Part shown: piece by piece, positions 1-11,066 of the stretch
How the letters are laid out: each line of letters starts with the position of its first letter
Position numbering within the stretch: the first letter of the stretch is position 1
From: Sepioteuthis lessoniana
Lineage: Eukaryota; Mollusca; Cephalopoda; Myopsida; Loliginidae
DNA length: 64,000 nt
Reading direction: 5' to 3'
Assembly (NCBI GenBank): GCA_963585895.1
Contig: CAUZXS010000192.1
Span: 5,001 to 69,000 of the forward strand
The notes under the pieces: generated by a model
Told to the model about the DNA's origin: nothing
The model's database searches: none
Seen by the model: the letters and a program-made list of their open reading frames with translations, nothing else
Position numbers and translations under genes: made by a program

Positions 1-2240
1 ATTTAAACTGTTGTGTGTTCTACTTAAAATTATTTGAAAACATACTTTTATAGGGGAGGTGGAATTAATGAATAAGCTTGAAATGATAAAACAACTAAAA
101 TAATAATGTTCTAGTTGCTTTTTATTTAATAGATAGTTCTTTTTTTCTTGATTTTGAAAGGATATTTTCAAATAAATTGACAATTTGGTGTTAACTTTCT
201 GGATTCCTAGCAAACCATATTCATTACTGAAACAGGTGAGATTTAATGATAATGTATCTGGACAAGAATTTATTGAAAAATTCACTCATTAAATATTCAT
301 GGAATGCATTAAGTAGCTATGAGTAAGGTTTAAATTCTTGGTAAGAAAATATGTTTCCTCCAGTTAATTTAGTATTCTACAACAATTCCATTTATTCTTT
401 AATAAAAGGTTTTTGAAACTCCTTTGTTGATATTTATAGAATGATACTTGATCAGATTTTCAATTGGGTGAGATGTGAAATATTACCAAAAAAATATTAG
501 TAATGTTAAAGTATCAGTCACTTAACTAGTTTTTGAGTAACAACATTCAAAATTCTTTCTGGCAATCTCTGTATCCTCAGATACATAAATTTTCAATTAA
601 ATATACTGCTGGTGTAAATACTAAATTAACTCCTGTATACACATTTGTTCCTGATCTGTAATTCATTAGTTTTGACTATTATGATCTCTAAGTAAAAATA
701 TTCCCCCATCAGTGTTTTGATGCATCATTAAACTTTGTTAAAATTAGTTTTAACTTGCACCATTTTAAATAAAAAAAATAAATTATCTGATATACCAGAA
801 ACTATAAATGCTCTTCAAATTAAATTACTAAACATGCACTAACCATAAATATTATTCTATTATATACTCATCCATATTCAATTTTTAAAAAATCAAAAAA
901 TTAATTATTTCATCAAAAAAATAAATTCAAGATAATAATATTTCTATCTTATTTACTGTTATTTTAATAAACCAATTACTAAAAATATAATTGTCAATAA
1001 TGATCATTTCTTGTAGTTCTTATTATTGTAAAATATGTGTATCAACTCACAGTAATAACTCCTTCAGATTTTAAAAACAATATCTATGTATTCTTTACCT
1101 TATAATCTTCCTTTTCACTGTTTTAATTCCAAATTTTCAAATTTGTTTATCACTGGGAATCTGATTCTGCAAAGTAATCACATTCATAATAAAAAAAGAC
1201 ATTTTTTTAATTTTTATTTCAAAAGAGTTCCAATCATTAGATGAGCTTCCTTCAGCTTATTTAAGCTATGTGCTAGAGCAAAATTTAATGTAAATCTTTG
1301 AGTAATGATTAACTGAACCAATATGGAAAGAATTAAATAAATAAATAAATGATAAAATAAAGGAAAAAAAAGGACCTTATTAAAATTTTAAAAAATAAAA
1401 AAAATCAATCCAAAACCATTGAAATGAAATTAAAAATTCTAAATAAAATCAAAATCACTTTGTGCAAATGTTATTTCAAGTTCAAAAAAATTTTTTAAAA
1501 ATCTCAAATTCATACCTGTTTAACAATGTAAATTTTAGATGTCACTAAATGTACAAGGAATTTACCTTCACCCTCCAGCAGAAGTAAGATGTGACTGACA
1601 CAAAGTTAATTCAATATAAGAACCACCATGAAATGAACCTCTGGAGCAGGTAGTTACAAAAATTGTTTTAGCCAGTTAGCTTTCCCCTTATGAGGGTGCT
1701 TCAGATATCAAGCAAAAAATCTAACATTTATCCCTTTTAAATAATGGGAGAAGGTGCCGCCAGATGAACACACTTCTGAGACAGAACATTTATTTTTGAA
1801 TATATCTATAACCAAAGGTAAAGACTTTTATTTGAACGAAATATTTACCAAAGGACTAAGAAGTGCCTCTGCCTAAATCTGATTAAACTTGAATGAACTT
1901 TATTTTTGAAAATAATTTGATGGATTTTAAAAAGATAGATATCTAAACCTTTTGATGGTGACTTATTTTATGTAAACAAAATTAATTACAGCTAAAAAGC
2001 ACGAAATAGATGTTCAAAATTAAGATACAATTTTTATATAAAAGTAGATTATCAATTCTGACCAAATAAAATCTAAGAGTTGATCAATACAAAATTTTAG
2101 ACCAACTTTCAATAAAAAAAAATCATAAATATATATATATAATTTTTATTATTTTCTCTACTTATATTTTATGATTTATATCTTATCTATATACAAGCAT
2201 ATATATGCATATTATATTTATCATTTTTCATATTTTCACT
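1..2240. other. AT-rich DNA without recognisable gene
   Basis: This stretch is strongly AT-rich with many short A and T runs. I see no long open frame, no repeat family shared with the rest of the window and no tRNA-like box pair. A weak exon-like stretch on the minus strand near 1572-1640 is listed under rejected items. Confidence 0.6.
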
Positions 2241-2245
2241 TTACT

Positions 2246-2478
2246 GACCCATTGGCGGAATGGTTATTGCATTCACTAATGATCCAGGTGACCAGGCTTG
2301 AATCTCTGGTTGAATCATACCAATAACTCAAAAATGATACATCAGGCCTCCTTGCTTAACACTCAGCATTATAAAGAATGGAACAAGGGTAAGTGAAAGC
2401 AATTCAAGGAAAGGAGTAGCACCCTTCCCAACATCTTGATGAAGTAGCTATTGACCTGAAGCCAACTTACTTACCTAT
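2246..2478 (+). repeat. SINE-A copy 1, diverged
   Basis: SINE-A is a roughly 250 bp tRNA-derived retroposon. Its head carries Pol III A-box-like (TGGCCTAATGGGTAGAG) and B-box-like (GGTTCAATCC) sequences. The unrelated body contains the landmarks CATACCAAAGACTCAAAAAA, AAAGTGGAGCAATCCA and AGTAGCTATTGAAAAGGGAG, and it ends in GCCAACTTTACTTACTTA. This copy is old: the head is recognisable (CCCATTGGCGGAATGG), the B box is altered, and the body is shortened before the terminal ACTTACTTACC. The family assignment rests on at least a dozen related copies in this window. tRNA-derived SINEs are established in octopus, but I cannot match this one to a published name. Confidence 0.8.
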
Positions 2479-2648
2479 AGATATATATGATTTCTTCATT
2501 TGCTGATTGTGTGATGTTCATTAAAAAGTAATGGACAGCAGACGTAAAAAGTTTGGATATTCAAAGTTTTAGACCTGCTTTTCCATTATAGCATTAGGTA
2601 CCTTTTTTTTGCTGAGTCTTTATTTGCATTATACCTTATTTTATTATA

Positions 2649-2649
2649 C

Positions 2650-2696
<47 letters not shown>

Positions 2697-2729
2697 CGTG
2701 CGGTTATATATATATATATATATATGCAT

Positions 2730-2772
<43 letters not shown>

Positions 2773-2775
2773 AGT
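2649..2775. repeat. (TG)n followed by (TA)n microsatellite
   Basis: About 25 TG units run directly into two TA blocks split by GCATGTT. Open frames across it are low-complexity artefacts (runs of Cys-Val and Tyr-Ile). Confidence 0.95.
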
Positions 2776-2799
2776 ATATGTGTGTGTAAGCATATATAT

Positions 2800-3037
2800 A
2801 AGTTAAGTTTGTGACCTTAGTCGAGGGTGACCCAAAGGCTCCCTTTTCAATAGCTACAACACAGAGGTGTAGGAGAGGGCACTACTCCATTCCCAGGATT
2901 GTTTCACTTTAACTTTGACTCTCACCTTATAAGGCTGAGAGCTAGGCAAGGCGGCATCAAGTACCATTTTTTGAGTCTTTGGTATGACTCGACCTGGGAT
3001 TGAACCCTGGTCTCCAAGACCATTAGGAAACACTCTA

Positions 3038-3042
<5 letters not shown>
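2800..3042 (-). repeat. SINE-A copy 2
   Basis: Nearly full-length copy in reverse orientation. The tail complement (TTGTGACCTTAGTCGAGGGT) is on the left and the tRNA-like head is on the right. The B box reads GGTTCAATCCC in sense. The head runs directly into a long TA array at 3042, so its first bases are lost. Confidence 0.88.
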
Positions 3043-3089
<47 letters not shown>

Positions 3090-3114
3090 TTTTCCTATCT
3101 GAGTCATATTTTTA

Positions 3115-3150
<36 letters not shown>

Positions 3151-3334
3151 GGATACATATGGTAAAAATATGACTCAGATATGAAAACTGAGTTGTTAAA
3201 ATTAAAAATTTTGAATCTTCATCAGATACTTGAAACTGGTTTTAAAATTATCAACAAAGTTCACTGTTTGGTTTTCATTTTATTTTTTTAAATCTTATTT
3301 CTTAAATACACAGTCCAATGTAATTTTCAAAATC

Positions 3335-3392
<58 letters not shown>

Positions 3393-3592
3393 AGAAAAAT
3401 GACTGAAATATGAAAATTGAGTTATCAAAATTAACAATTTATTTATATTTTCATTAGATACAGGATATTGCTCCAAGAATTGTAAACAAGTTTAACCGCT
3501 TTTATTTAATTTTATTCTATTTTATTTCTTAACAACATTGTTGGATATAATCAGCCAGATTATTGCACATACACACACACATACACACACAT
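3042..3592. repeat. TA arrays with a duplicated, partly inverted flank
   Basis: Three (TA)n arrays (about 3042-3086, 3119-3147 and 3339-3388) alternate with related unique segments. The segment from about 3155 to 3330 resembles the segment from about 3388 to 3540: both hold a GAAAACTGAGTT-like start, an ATTAGATAC-like middle and a TTATTTCTTAA-like end. This suggests a diverged tandem duplication of roughly 250 bp. The block at 3086-3120 is also an inverted copy of 3157-3191, with one mismatch in 35 positions. A short CA array follows at 3566-3592. Confidence 0.7.
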
Positions 3593-3656
3593 GTCTTTTT
3601 ATTATTTTTCATATTTCATATGATAATGTATATATGTATATATATATATATATATA

Positions 3657-3996
3657 TTTTTTAAAGAGAAATCATACTTTAATAAAAGATGTAAAAACCA
3701 TGACTAAAACCAAAAAAAAAAAAAAAAAAGAAAAAACAAATCTAAAGGGTCCTTTCGACCAGAGCTTTTTCAGTATCATCAAATGGTAAAATTTCACTAA
3801 AACTATTTACAAAAATGTGATGCTGAACAGTAAAATCATCGAGAGGTGGGGCAAAAAGATGAAATTTTAGGGAAATTTTATTGGTTGTTGCTATTGAAAG
3901 AGCTCTGGTCAAAAGGGTCTTTTAATTTCGTTTTTTTTAGGGGCATAGTCATGGTTGTTATGTATTTTATTGAAGAGTGATTCCACTTTTTAAAAT
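3657..3996. mobile_element. Foldback (hairpin) element, MITE-like
   Basis: The left arm (about 3657-3800) and right arm (about 3860-3996) are imperfect reverse complements along almost their whole length. Both contain CCATGACTA, then GACCAGAGCT and AAATTTC. The loop is only about 60 bp. The element lies against a TA array on the left, as expected for elements that use TA targets, but a target duplication is not clear. It has no coding capacity. A transcript would fold into a long imperfect hairpin. Confidence 0.7.
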
Positions 3997-4026
3997 AATT
4001 ATACATATATGTTGTACAAAAAATTT

Positions 4027-4029
<3 letters not shown>

Positions 4030-4073
<44 letters not shown>
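4030..4073. repeat. (TG)n microsatellite
   Basis: About 22 uninterrupted TG units. A (TA)n array of similar length follows at 4232-4274, immediately before a SINE-B copy. Confidence 0.95.
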
Positions 4074-4074
<1 letters not shown>

Positions 4075-4229
4075 TTTTTGTATCTGATTTTTGTGTGATT
4101 CATATAAAACTTTAAGTAATGGATTTTAGGAGCACAAAAATTAGATATTCTAGGCTTTAGGCCTACTTTTCCTTAGGAGCATTGAGCCCTTTTTATGCAC
4201 TCTTTTGTTTACATTTATTTTATGTTCTC

Positions 4230-4276
<47 letters not shown>

Positions 4277-4505
4277 CTGAGCAGAATAATATAAGATGTT
4301 TGAATTCAGAATTTTCTTTTTCCTAGATTGGTTATCCTACCAAGTCTGCTCTACAATTTATCTATAGATTGAGGAAGAAAAGATGGATTCAAACCTTTTT
4401 TAAGAGCTTTAGCATGAAGTGAGACACATACAGCCTTGTTCAGGATTTGAACTTGGGTTACTGAGTCCATTTCCTATAATAATAACCATTACACCATGCA
4501 TGCTG
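4277..4505 (-). repeat. SINE-B copy 1, diverged
   Basis: SINE-B is a roughly 290 bp tRNA-headed retroposon. The head resembles GTGGTGTAATGGTTATCGTC and the B box is GAGTTCAAATCC. The body has the landmarks CACATAGCA, GGTATGAATCCA and CTATGGGTAAATAGTA, and the 3' part reads TTAAAAATTGACC, then CATATCCTGCC, GGAGGGGTTGG and TAAATA. This reverse copy keeps the body and head, with the sense B box altered to AAGTTCAAATCC. Its 3' tail is missing beside the TA array. Confidence 0.8.
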
Positions 4506-4749
4506 CCAAACAATGTGTATCTAATGATTGGTATTTCTTTTCTTTACCTGAATAATGGTGGCTACACAACATGGTATGAAATCTACCAGGTGCTGCAGTC
4601 TCCTTCACACATAAACTCATCTGTTTGCCCCAAATAACTGGAAATATGACTCATCAGACCAGATAATATGGCACTAGTCTTCTATTGTCCAATGGCAATG
4701 ATCTCTAGTCAAGTTAGGGTGCCATTATCATTAATGGTACCCATGGAAT

Positions 4750-5003
4750 AAAAGTTGGCGACCTTAGTCAAGTCTGACCCAAAGGCTCCTTTTTCCATAG
4801 CTACTAAACGGAGGTGTAGGGGAGAGCGCTACTCCATTCTCTGGATTGCTCCACTTTACCCTTGATCCTTACCTTATAGTGATGAGTGTTAAGTAAGGTG
4901 GCATTAAGTACCATTTTTTGAGTCTTTGGTATGACATGACCTGGGATTGAACCCCTGTTTCCCGGACCATTGGCAAACACTTTACTCATTAGGCTACCCA
5001 ACT
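4750..5003 (-). repeat. SINE-A copy 3
   Basis: Full-length reverse copy. The tail complement AGTTGGCGACCTTAGTCAAG is at the left and the head complement CATTAGGCTACCCAAC at the right. It abuts SINE-B copy 2 with about 10 bp between them, so two SINEs entered the same spot at different times. Confidence 0.88.
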
Positions 5004-5012
5004 TCTCTACCA

Positions 5013-5264
5013 CAGACAGAATGTAACACAAGGTCATGTTTTAAATGGAGTACAGCTGATTTGAATTCAGAGTCTTCCTAACCAAGTGCTTAACAAAGGT
5101 TAAAAAACCCAGTCTGCCCCATTATTTACCCATAGCTGAGGGGAGAATAAATGAATTCTTGTCTTTCCCAAGGACATTAGCACAAAGTAAAACTTAAACA
5201 ACCTTGTTCAGGAATTAAACTTGGGTTATCATTTCCAAGATAATAACCATTGCACTAAGTGTGT
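5013..5264 (-). repeat. SINE-B copy 2, diverged
   Basis: Reverse copy with recognisable tail (ATGTAACACAAGGTCA), body (TTTACCCATAGCTG) and head (AATAACCATTGCACTA). The middle is scrambled by small insertions and the B box is degraded, so this is an old copy. Confidence 0.8.
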
Positions 5265-5807
5265 CTTTATGGAATGCAGTGTACTGATGGGTTGAGTCAT
5301 CTCAGTATGGAAATATGATAATATGCAATATCTTTCTTTATTGGGCAGTCACTGGAGTTCTCATTCTGGCCTGTTACCTAAGAAAAACCCAGAGCAGTTA
5401 CAAACTCAGAGATAGAGTGTTTTTTCTGCCTCTCACAGCCATTCTATGATCAAATAGTATTACATTTGATGTGTCTAATAGTTGCCACCACCACACTACC
5501 ACATAACACATGTTATCAAGCTGAGACCATTTCAACAAGTAAAGAAGGTTAAAACCATCCAGTTTACTGCTGGATTTTTTGATAGTTCTGTTCATAAACT
5601 TCAACCAAAGCAGGTTAGTTTATGACTACAGATACATTAGTATTTATGTAGTATTAAGTATTAGGCATTAGTATTTAGGTTACTTGCATGCTTTGCTTAA
5701 GCAGTCCAGATGAAGAATATTTAGTAGCCTACAATTTTGGACCAAAGCCCAAATGGAGATTGCATCAATTTTTTTTTCTTGAGAGTCCTAGTCTGATTAT
5801 AGGTTTT

Positions 5808-6996
5808 GTTTGGTTTATTTAATGGTATATCAACTCCTTATGGGTTATCTAATGCTGAGATTTGATTCATTTGTAAATATTTAACTACAACCATTACTAT
5901 ACCTTTGATGTTCCATTGTATTTTTTTTGTATTTTCACACTTTTTATTTGTCTATAATCATTTGTTTGCACATAGTTGTATGGTTTAAAGTATTTCAATA
6001 AAATGCTAATAATTTTTATTTTTTAAGTACACTTTTTTTATATGTCTAAAATCATTTCTTTGTACAGTTATTTGATATCAAGCATTTCTACCTAATACAA
6101 AAATTTTCGTTGAGTTGTATGAATTTACCAACACCTCCACACAGGTAGGATGTCACGCAAGGTCAATTTTTTAAGCAGAGTTTAACTGGTTTGAATTCAG
6201 AGTTTTCCTTCTCCTAGACTGGTTGCCTAACCAAGACTGAAGAACCCAGTCTGCCCTTCTATTTACCCATAGCTGGAGGGAAAATAATTAGATTCATACC
6301 TTTCCCAGGGATATTAGTGTAATGGGAAATGCAATCAGTCTCATTCAGGATTTGAATTTTTATCGCTGTGTCTATTTCTTAGGATGATAACCACTACACC
6401 ACAGGAATTTTCACATACTTGTATGGTTTCAAGTATTCCTATCGAATTGAAATTGTATAGTTTCAAGTAACTATTCATATTTAATAACAATCATTTGCTT
6501 GCATACAGTTATATAGTTTCAAGTATTCCTATCTAACACCAATAATTTACTTGCAATTATATGGTTTCAAATGACTAAACATCATCCTTAGTAAACAATT
6601 GTAGATTCAAGTAAATTAATCCAAATAATTTGCATACAGTTAAATGGTTTAAAGTATTCTGATCTAACATTAATAATTCTATTTAATGATAATCATTCAT
6701 TTGCACCCACGATTGTATGGTTTCATGCATTCCTATCGAATACTTATAATTTTCCAAGAGATCTTTTTGACCCCTCCATGGAACCTTAACAGGTACTACC
6801 ACTAAAGGGCAAAGTTTACGGGGAATAATTGTAACAAAGGGATACTCTGCCCTCCCCAGAACTCTAGAATTCAAGATTCACTACCAGATGCAGTTTAGAA
6901 CCATACACAGGACACTCCTTTTATTGGTAGGGGTGAGGTCTTACCCCTCAGGAGAGGATGCAGTCAGAATATTCTAAGCCTTGTTGATGGGACCCT
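5808..6996 (-). mobile_element. Family C element with core repeats, split by a SINE-B
   Basis: Family C is a composite non-coding element. In its forward sense it has a 5' block of about 230 bp (landmarks GGCTGTAGAATACACTGACT, GTGTCCTGGATATGACAC and ACTCTGACCCGGAGTGGTAG), a core of degenerate 50-70 bp repeats and a 3' block (TTAAATAACC, then GGTTGATATGCCATAAAAC) ending in CAAAC-type repeats. Here it is reversed: 3' block at 5808-5870, core units across 5930-6755 and 5' block at 6760-6996. Core units share GTTAAATGGTTTCAAGTATT. A SINE-B (6126-6404) interrupts the core. Conserved ends around a repeat core recall pearl and DINE/Helentron-type elements, but the shared tail with SINE-D argues for retroposition, so the class is unsettled. 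Confidence 0.75.
6126..6404 (-). repeat. SINE-B copy 3, nested in family C
   Basis: Near full-length reverse SINE-B from the tail complement (ACCAACACCTCCACACAGG) to the head complement (GATAACCACTACACCA). It sits inside the core repeats of the surrounding family C element and is therefore younger than that element. Confidence 0.85.
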
Positions 6997-7009
6997 TGTT
7001 AAATTATAT

Positions 7010-7246
7010 AATTTTGTTTCTTTGTTTTAAATGGCATATCAACCTCCATGGGGAATTTAATGCCAAAGTCATCCTTGTAGAAGACAATTAGTGGTACTAT
7101 GTAATCCATAATTAGGGGGAATAAGGAGTTCATACCCTTCCCAAGGGTATTTGTCTGAAAGTGAATATAATAGCACAATTGGAGTTCAAATTCACATACT
7201 ATGACCTCTCAGTCAAGTACTTTAGCCATTGCACCATAGGGACTTC
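7010..7246 (-). repeat. SINE-D copy 1
   Basis: SINE-D has a tRNA-like head, a body with GACTAATACCCT, GGTATGAA and GGGTTAAATAGTACCAGTAC, and a 3' block identical in kind to that of family C. In this reverse copy the 3' block (AATGGCATATCAACCTCCAT) is on the left and the head (TAGCCATTGCACCATAGGG) on the right. It lies just past the 5' block of the family C element that ends at 6996. Confidence 0.75.
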
Positions 7247-7320
7247 CCTTATTAAATTATAGGAGAATGTGATATACCAGTAGATGTTATATGACATGAA
7301 ATATAGTGTCCATCTTCCCA

Positions 7321-7321
7321 G

Positions 7322-7366
<45 letters not shown>

Positions 7367-7376
7367 TACACACACA
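7321..7376. repeat. (CA)n microsatellite
   Basis: About 20 pure CA units, then a few interrupted ones. Confidence 0.95.
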
Positions 7377-7571
7377 TACACAAGTAAGAGACACCAAAGA
7401 AAAAGTATACATGTAGTTTTATATAATTTTTAAAGATTTGTATGAGGCTGTTTGGAAAATAATGGCTATTTTTATAACATATTTAAAGGCGAAAATCAGT
7501 TACTATTTGTCAAACAACCAAATATAAGAATATAGAATTAGGTAAAGTGGTTGTCAGTTATCACTATAGTT

Positions 7572-7742
7572 ATGGTACTTGATACATCCTTACTTAATAC
7601 CCAGCAATATAAGGTAGGTATCAAGGGTAAAGTGGAGCAATCCAGGGAAAGGAGTAGCGCCCTCCCCTACACCTCGGTGTAGTAGCTATTCAAAAGGGAG
7701 CCTTCTGGTCACCCTCGACTACGGTTGCCAACTTTACCTTAC
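7572..7742 (+). repeat. SINE-A copy 4, 5'-truncated
   Basis: Only the 3' two thirds is present, starting at GGTACTTGATAC. It includes the conserved AGTAGCGCCCTCCCCTACAC and the terminal CGACTACGGTTGCCAACTTT. The tRNA-like head is absent. Confidence 0.85.
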
Positions 7743-7767
7743 TAGAGTTATAACTATTTAAGACTAT

Positions 7768-7866
7768 TTGGGTACATGGTGTAATGGTTAACAAGCTTGG
7801 CTATCAAATTCCTTCTGGGTGCCCTGTACTTTTGACTTTGTGCTAAACTTAGCTGAGTTTAATGAG
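7768..7866 (+). repeat. Family E tRNA-like unit, lacking the T arm
   Basis: The sequence GGTGTAATGGTTAACAAGCT resembles the D-arm/A-box side of a tRNA. The T arm seen in other family E units is missing. The trailing GGGTGCCCTGTACTTTTGAC and TTGTGCTAAACTTAGCT match the tail of the 22-24 kb cluster. Confidence 0.65.
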
Positions 7867-8093
7867 TGACAACTATTTAAGAACAATATTTAATGTAAAC
7901 AAAATTATATATGTTTCTGATTATCTTTTTCAGTACAAGTTCAAAACTGAGAAAAATAAGTTGTTTGAAAAAAAAGTTTTTTTCCTGTGTGAATGAATCC
8001 AGTTCTAGAAAACACCAAATAAGTAACTTTTTTTTTGCTCAGAAGAGATTTAATTATATTTAATGATTTATATTCACTGTTATTTATATTTAA

Positions 8094-8358
8094 CAGCCCA
8101 TTGGCCTAGTGGGTATAGTGTTTGCCTAATGGCCCAGGAGACTGGGGTTCCATCTCAGGTTGAGTCATACCAAAGACTCAAAAAATGGTGCTTGATACCA
8201 TCTTTCTTAACGCTTGGCATTATAAGGTATGTATCAAGGGTAAAGTGGAACCGTCCAGGGAAAGGAGTTGCATCCTACCCTACACTTCAGTATAGAGGCT
8301 ATTTAAAAGGGAGCCTTTGGATTGCTCTCAACTACAGTTGGTCAACTTTACTTACATT
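8094..8358 (+). repeat. SINE-A copy 5
   Basis: Full-length forward copy. The head CCCATTGGCCTAGTGGGTAT fits a Pol III A box and GGGTTCCATCTC a mutated B box. It ends in GGTCAACTTTACTTACATTT. Confidence 0.88.
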
Positions 8359-8410
8359 TATATCTATTTACATTTAATGATTTTTAACAGTTTTATAGGA
8401 TGCAAGTATG

Positions 8411-8632
8411 CAGTAGGCATAACAGTTAACATCATAGGAAATGAATTTGGTGACCAGAGTTCAAACCTTGAACAAAGTTGTTTGCATTTCACATAGCATT
8501 AATACTGTTGGGAAAGATATGAATCCAACAATTTTCTCTCCAGCTATGGATAAATGGGCAGTCTGGGCTCTTTAATCTCGGTATGGCAACCAGTCTAGGA
8601 GAAGGAAAACTCTGAATTCAAGCCAGATCGGG
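8411..8632 (+). repeat. SINE-B copy 4, 3'-truncated
   Basis: The forward head (GGCATAACAGTTAACATCAT), B box (GAGTTCAAACC) and body are present. The copy stops soon after CTCTGAATTCAAGCC, before the usual TTAAAAATTGACC segment. Confidence 0.82.
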
Positions 8633-8748
8633 AGAGTAATACCCAAAACATGCTACATAAGTACTCCCCTCATGACCAAACTAAGTTACACGACAAGCCT
8701 AAGTTTAACTATGAATAAGTCTTAGTCTATCTTTAAAAAAATGAGTAA

Positions 8749-9645
8749 TGTTTTTTAGTTTGTTTGGTTCGGTTGGGTTTTATGGCATATCAAACATTGT
8801 TGGTTATTTAATGCTAAATCCTGTTTTTATATACATATTAGATATATTTATTGGAGGTGCCCGTGGTGTAATGGTTATCGTCGTAGGAAATGGACACGGC
8901 GACACGAGTTCAAATCCTGGACGAGACTGATTACATTTCACATAGCATTAATACCCTTGGGAAAGGTATGAATCCAATTATTCTCCCTCCAGCTATGGGT
9001 AAATAGTAGGGCAGACTAGGTTCTTCAGCCCTGGTGAGGCAACTAGTCTAGGAGAAGGAAAACTCTGAATTCAAACCTGTTGAACCCCGCTTAAAAATTG
9101 ACCTTGTGTCATATCCTGCCCGAGCAGAGGGGGTGGTAAATATGATATACATATTAGATATATGATTTGTAAACACATTTTGTAGATACCCACAGTTAAA
9201 TGATCAAACAGTTCTATTTCTAACAATTCAATTTAGCAAAAGTCAACAAAGTTAAAGGGTTCTAAATATTGCTATGTATCACTAAACATTCAATTAAACA
9301 TCATTCCTTTGTTTACACACAGTTGAATGATCAAACAGTTCTATTTCTAACAATTCAATTTAGCATAAGTCATTTGTTTGTACTCAGTTTAAATGTTAAA
9401 CAGTTCTATTTGACCCATAGATAGGATCCTATCAGGTGCTACCATTTCAGACTTGAGTGGACATGGGAGCAATCACAATGAAGGGGTACTCCACATTTCC
9501 CAAAGCTCCAGCATTACTGGAGTCTCACCATCAGATTGTTTAGTGTCATATCCAGGACACTCGTTATTGGGGGGGGGGGAATCTTACACCTTTACAGAAA
9601 TATAGTCGGTGTATCCTACAGCCCCACCTGACCGGGTTGGGTATG
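8749..9645 (-). mobile_element. Family C element with a nested SINE-B
   Basis: The reverse 3' block lies at 8749-8847 and starts with GTTT/GGTT-type terminal repeats. The core follows at about 9164-9410 with several CAGTTCTATTTCTAACAATT units, and the 5' block at 9411-9645 ends with GTATCCTACAGCCCCACC. A SINE-B with a 19 bp target duplication separates the 3' block from the core. The internal G run varies in length between copies of the family. Confidence 0.78.
8848..9144 (+). repeat. SINE-B copy 5, intact, with target-site duplication
   Basis: This is one of the best-preserved SINE-B copies. The head is GTGCCCGTGGTGTAATGGTT, the B box is GAGTTCAAATCC and the tail ends GGTAAATATG. It is flanked by a perfect 19 bp direct repeat (starting ATATACATATTAG) at 8829-8847 and 9145-9163. 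This marks target-primed insertion into the family C element. Confidence 0.92.
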
Positions 9646-10360
9646 TATTTTTATAATTTTATTTGTTATTCATCAAATTAAGCTAATAAAAAATGACTAA
9701 ACAAGCTGCATTTTTAAGTAAAAATAGAAAATAAAAGCTATTTTTATGTGATATAAAACAGAAAATATTAACAATCAGTTTGCAATAAAAAAGGATGTAA
9801 AACATTATAACAAAGAACCTGGTAATGAAACATAAACACATCTAAATTTCACTGTGTTCAAAACCAACTTAAATTATATTTTATAGATTTTCCTCTAAGA
9901 AGCTATGAAACTTACACAGTTGGCAGATCCAATACAAAACTATCTACTCAAAAGTTTCTTTTAGATAGGTTCTTTAATAACCCAACACAAAGTAGAATAA
10001 AAAAAAAGAAACACAAATTTTGGCAGACAAAATTTGCTACTTAAAACTACATCAAAAACCTGCTTATATAAGAGGATGAAAAGGTCAATTTTTGCTCACT
10101 CTTCAGATAGCCATAGCAGAGTAGAGCCCCTGCCCCTAATGTAGGGAGCTGTTAAAAATCTGTTTTAAAGAGACCAATATCTTATTACTGACATATCTTA
10201 GGTAGATTATTCTCATTCTTGCATATCCCAAACACAACCTATTTTGATTTTCCATATGTTGTGTATATTGTTAACTTTTATGTGAAATCTCTTTTAACAT
10301 GCTATCAAGCAATTATTATTAAATACATACACATGCATATATATATATATATACAAAATT
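9646..10360. other. No gene or repeat recognised
   Basis: AT-rich DNA. A somewhat more complex patch near 10090-10160 contains CCCCTGCCCCTAATG but has no sustained open frame or family match within the window. Confidence 0.5.
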
Positions 10361-10590
10361 TGTTTAAAAAGTTATAAGCTTCACCCAGATTTTAGATTCA
10401 TTGTATACCACTCATTTTTGTATGAGCCTCACCTGCACAGAAATTTATACATATAATTTGAATAAGTTTTTCTAGTTTTATTATAAGTGAAAATGTTGTT
10501 TTATTATAAGTGAAAATGTTGTTTCATTATAAGAAAAATGTTTAGTGACAGCTTTTTTTTCTGGGTGAGGCTTAGAACTTTTTGAACGAC
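10361..10590. mobile_element. Short MITE-like element with terminal inverted repeats
   Basis: The left end (10361-10388, TTAAAAAGTTATAAGCTTCA) is an inverted match of the right end (10560-10588, whose complement includes CAAAAAGTTCTAAGCCTCAC). The interior is about 170 bp, non-coding, with a 23 bp ATTATAAGTGAAAATGTTGTT-type direct repeat near 10478-10525. TA and CA arrays flank it. No clean target duplication is visible, so the class is uncertain. Confidence 0.5.
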
Positions 10591-10594
10591 TCAC

Positions 10595-10600
10595 ACACAT

Positions 10601-10652
<52 letters not shown>
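10595..10652. repeat. (CA)n microsatellite
   Basis: About 24 CA units directly beyond the MITE-like element. Confidence 0.95.
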
Positions 10653-10654
<2 letters not shown>

Positions 10655-11010
10655 TTTCCTGCTAGTATACATTTATATATTCTCCATATCACCAAATTCA
10701 TTAACAAAATAAAATATTGTTGACTTGCTGGAAGTATAGACTGAGAAAAATTTACATTATAATTTATCTCTTATGAGTTTGCAAGATTTATGCATGAAGT
10801 ATCTTTGACCTTGGAAGATGACATAGCTGACACCCAAACGAGGCTTGTACATACTGTTGCCTTTCGGTACAGGGTTTTCACATGACTAAGATTATAGCAT
10901 AAAATTTATGTGTAAGTAAATTCTACCCACATATTCTTAAAGGTACATCCTTAAGGAACCACTATATGTATGGCTCAATACTTTTATCTTTTACTTTTGA
11001 AATAATATCA

Positions 11011-11066
<56 letters not shown>

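Noticed and set aside
1572-1640. Minus-strand segment with acceptor-like CTACCTGCTCCAG and possible donor, open in one frame (GSFHGGSYIELTLCQSHLTS).
   Set aside because: The pyrimidine tract is weak, the better donor (GGTAAA) would include a stop, and I recognise no protein. Too weak to annotate.
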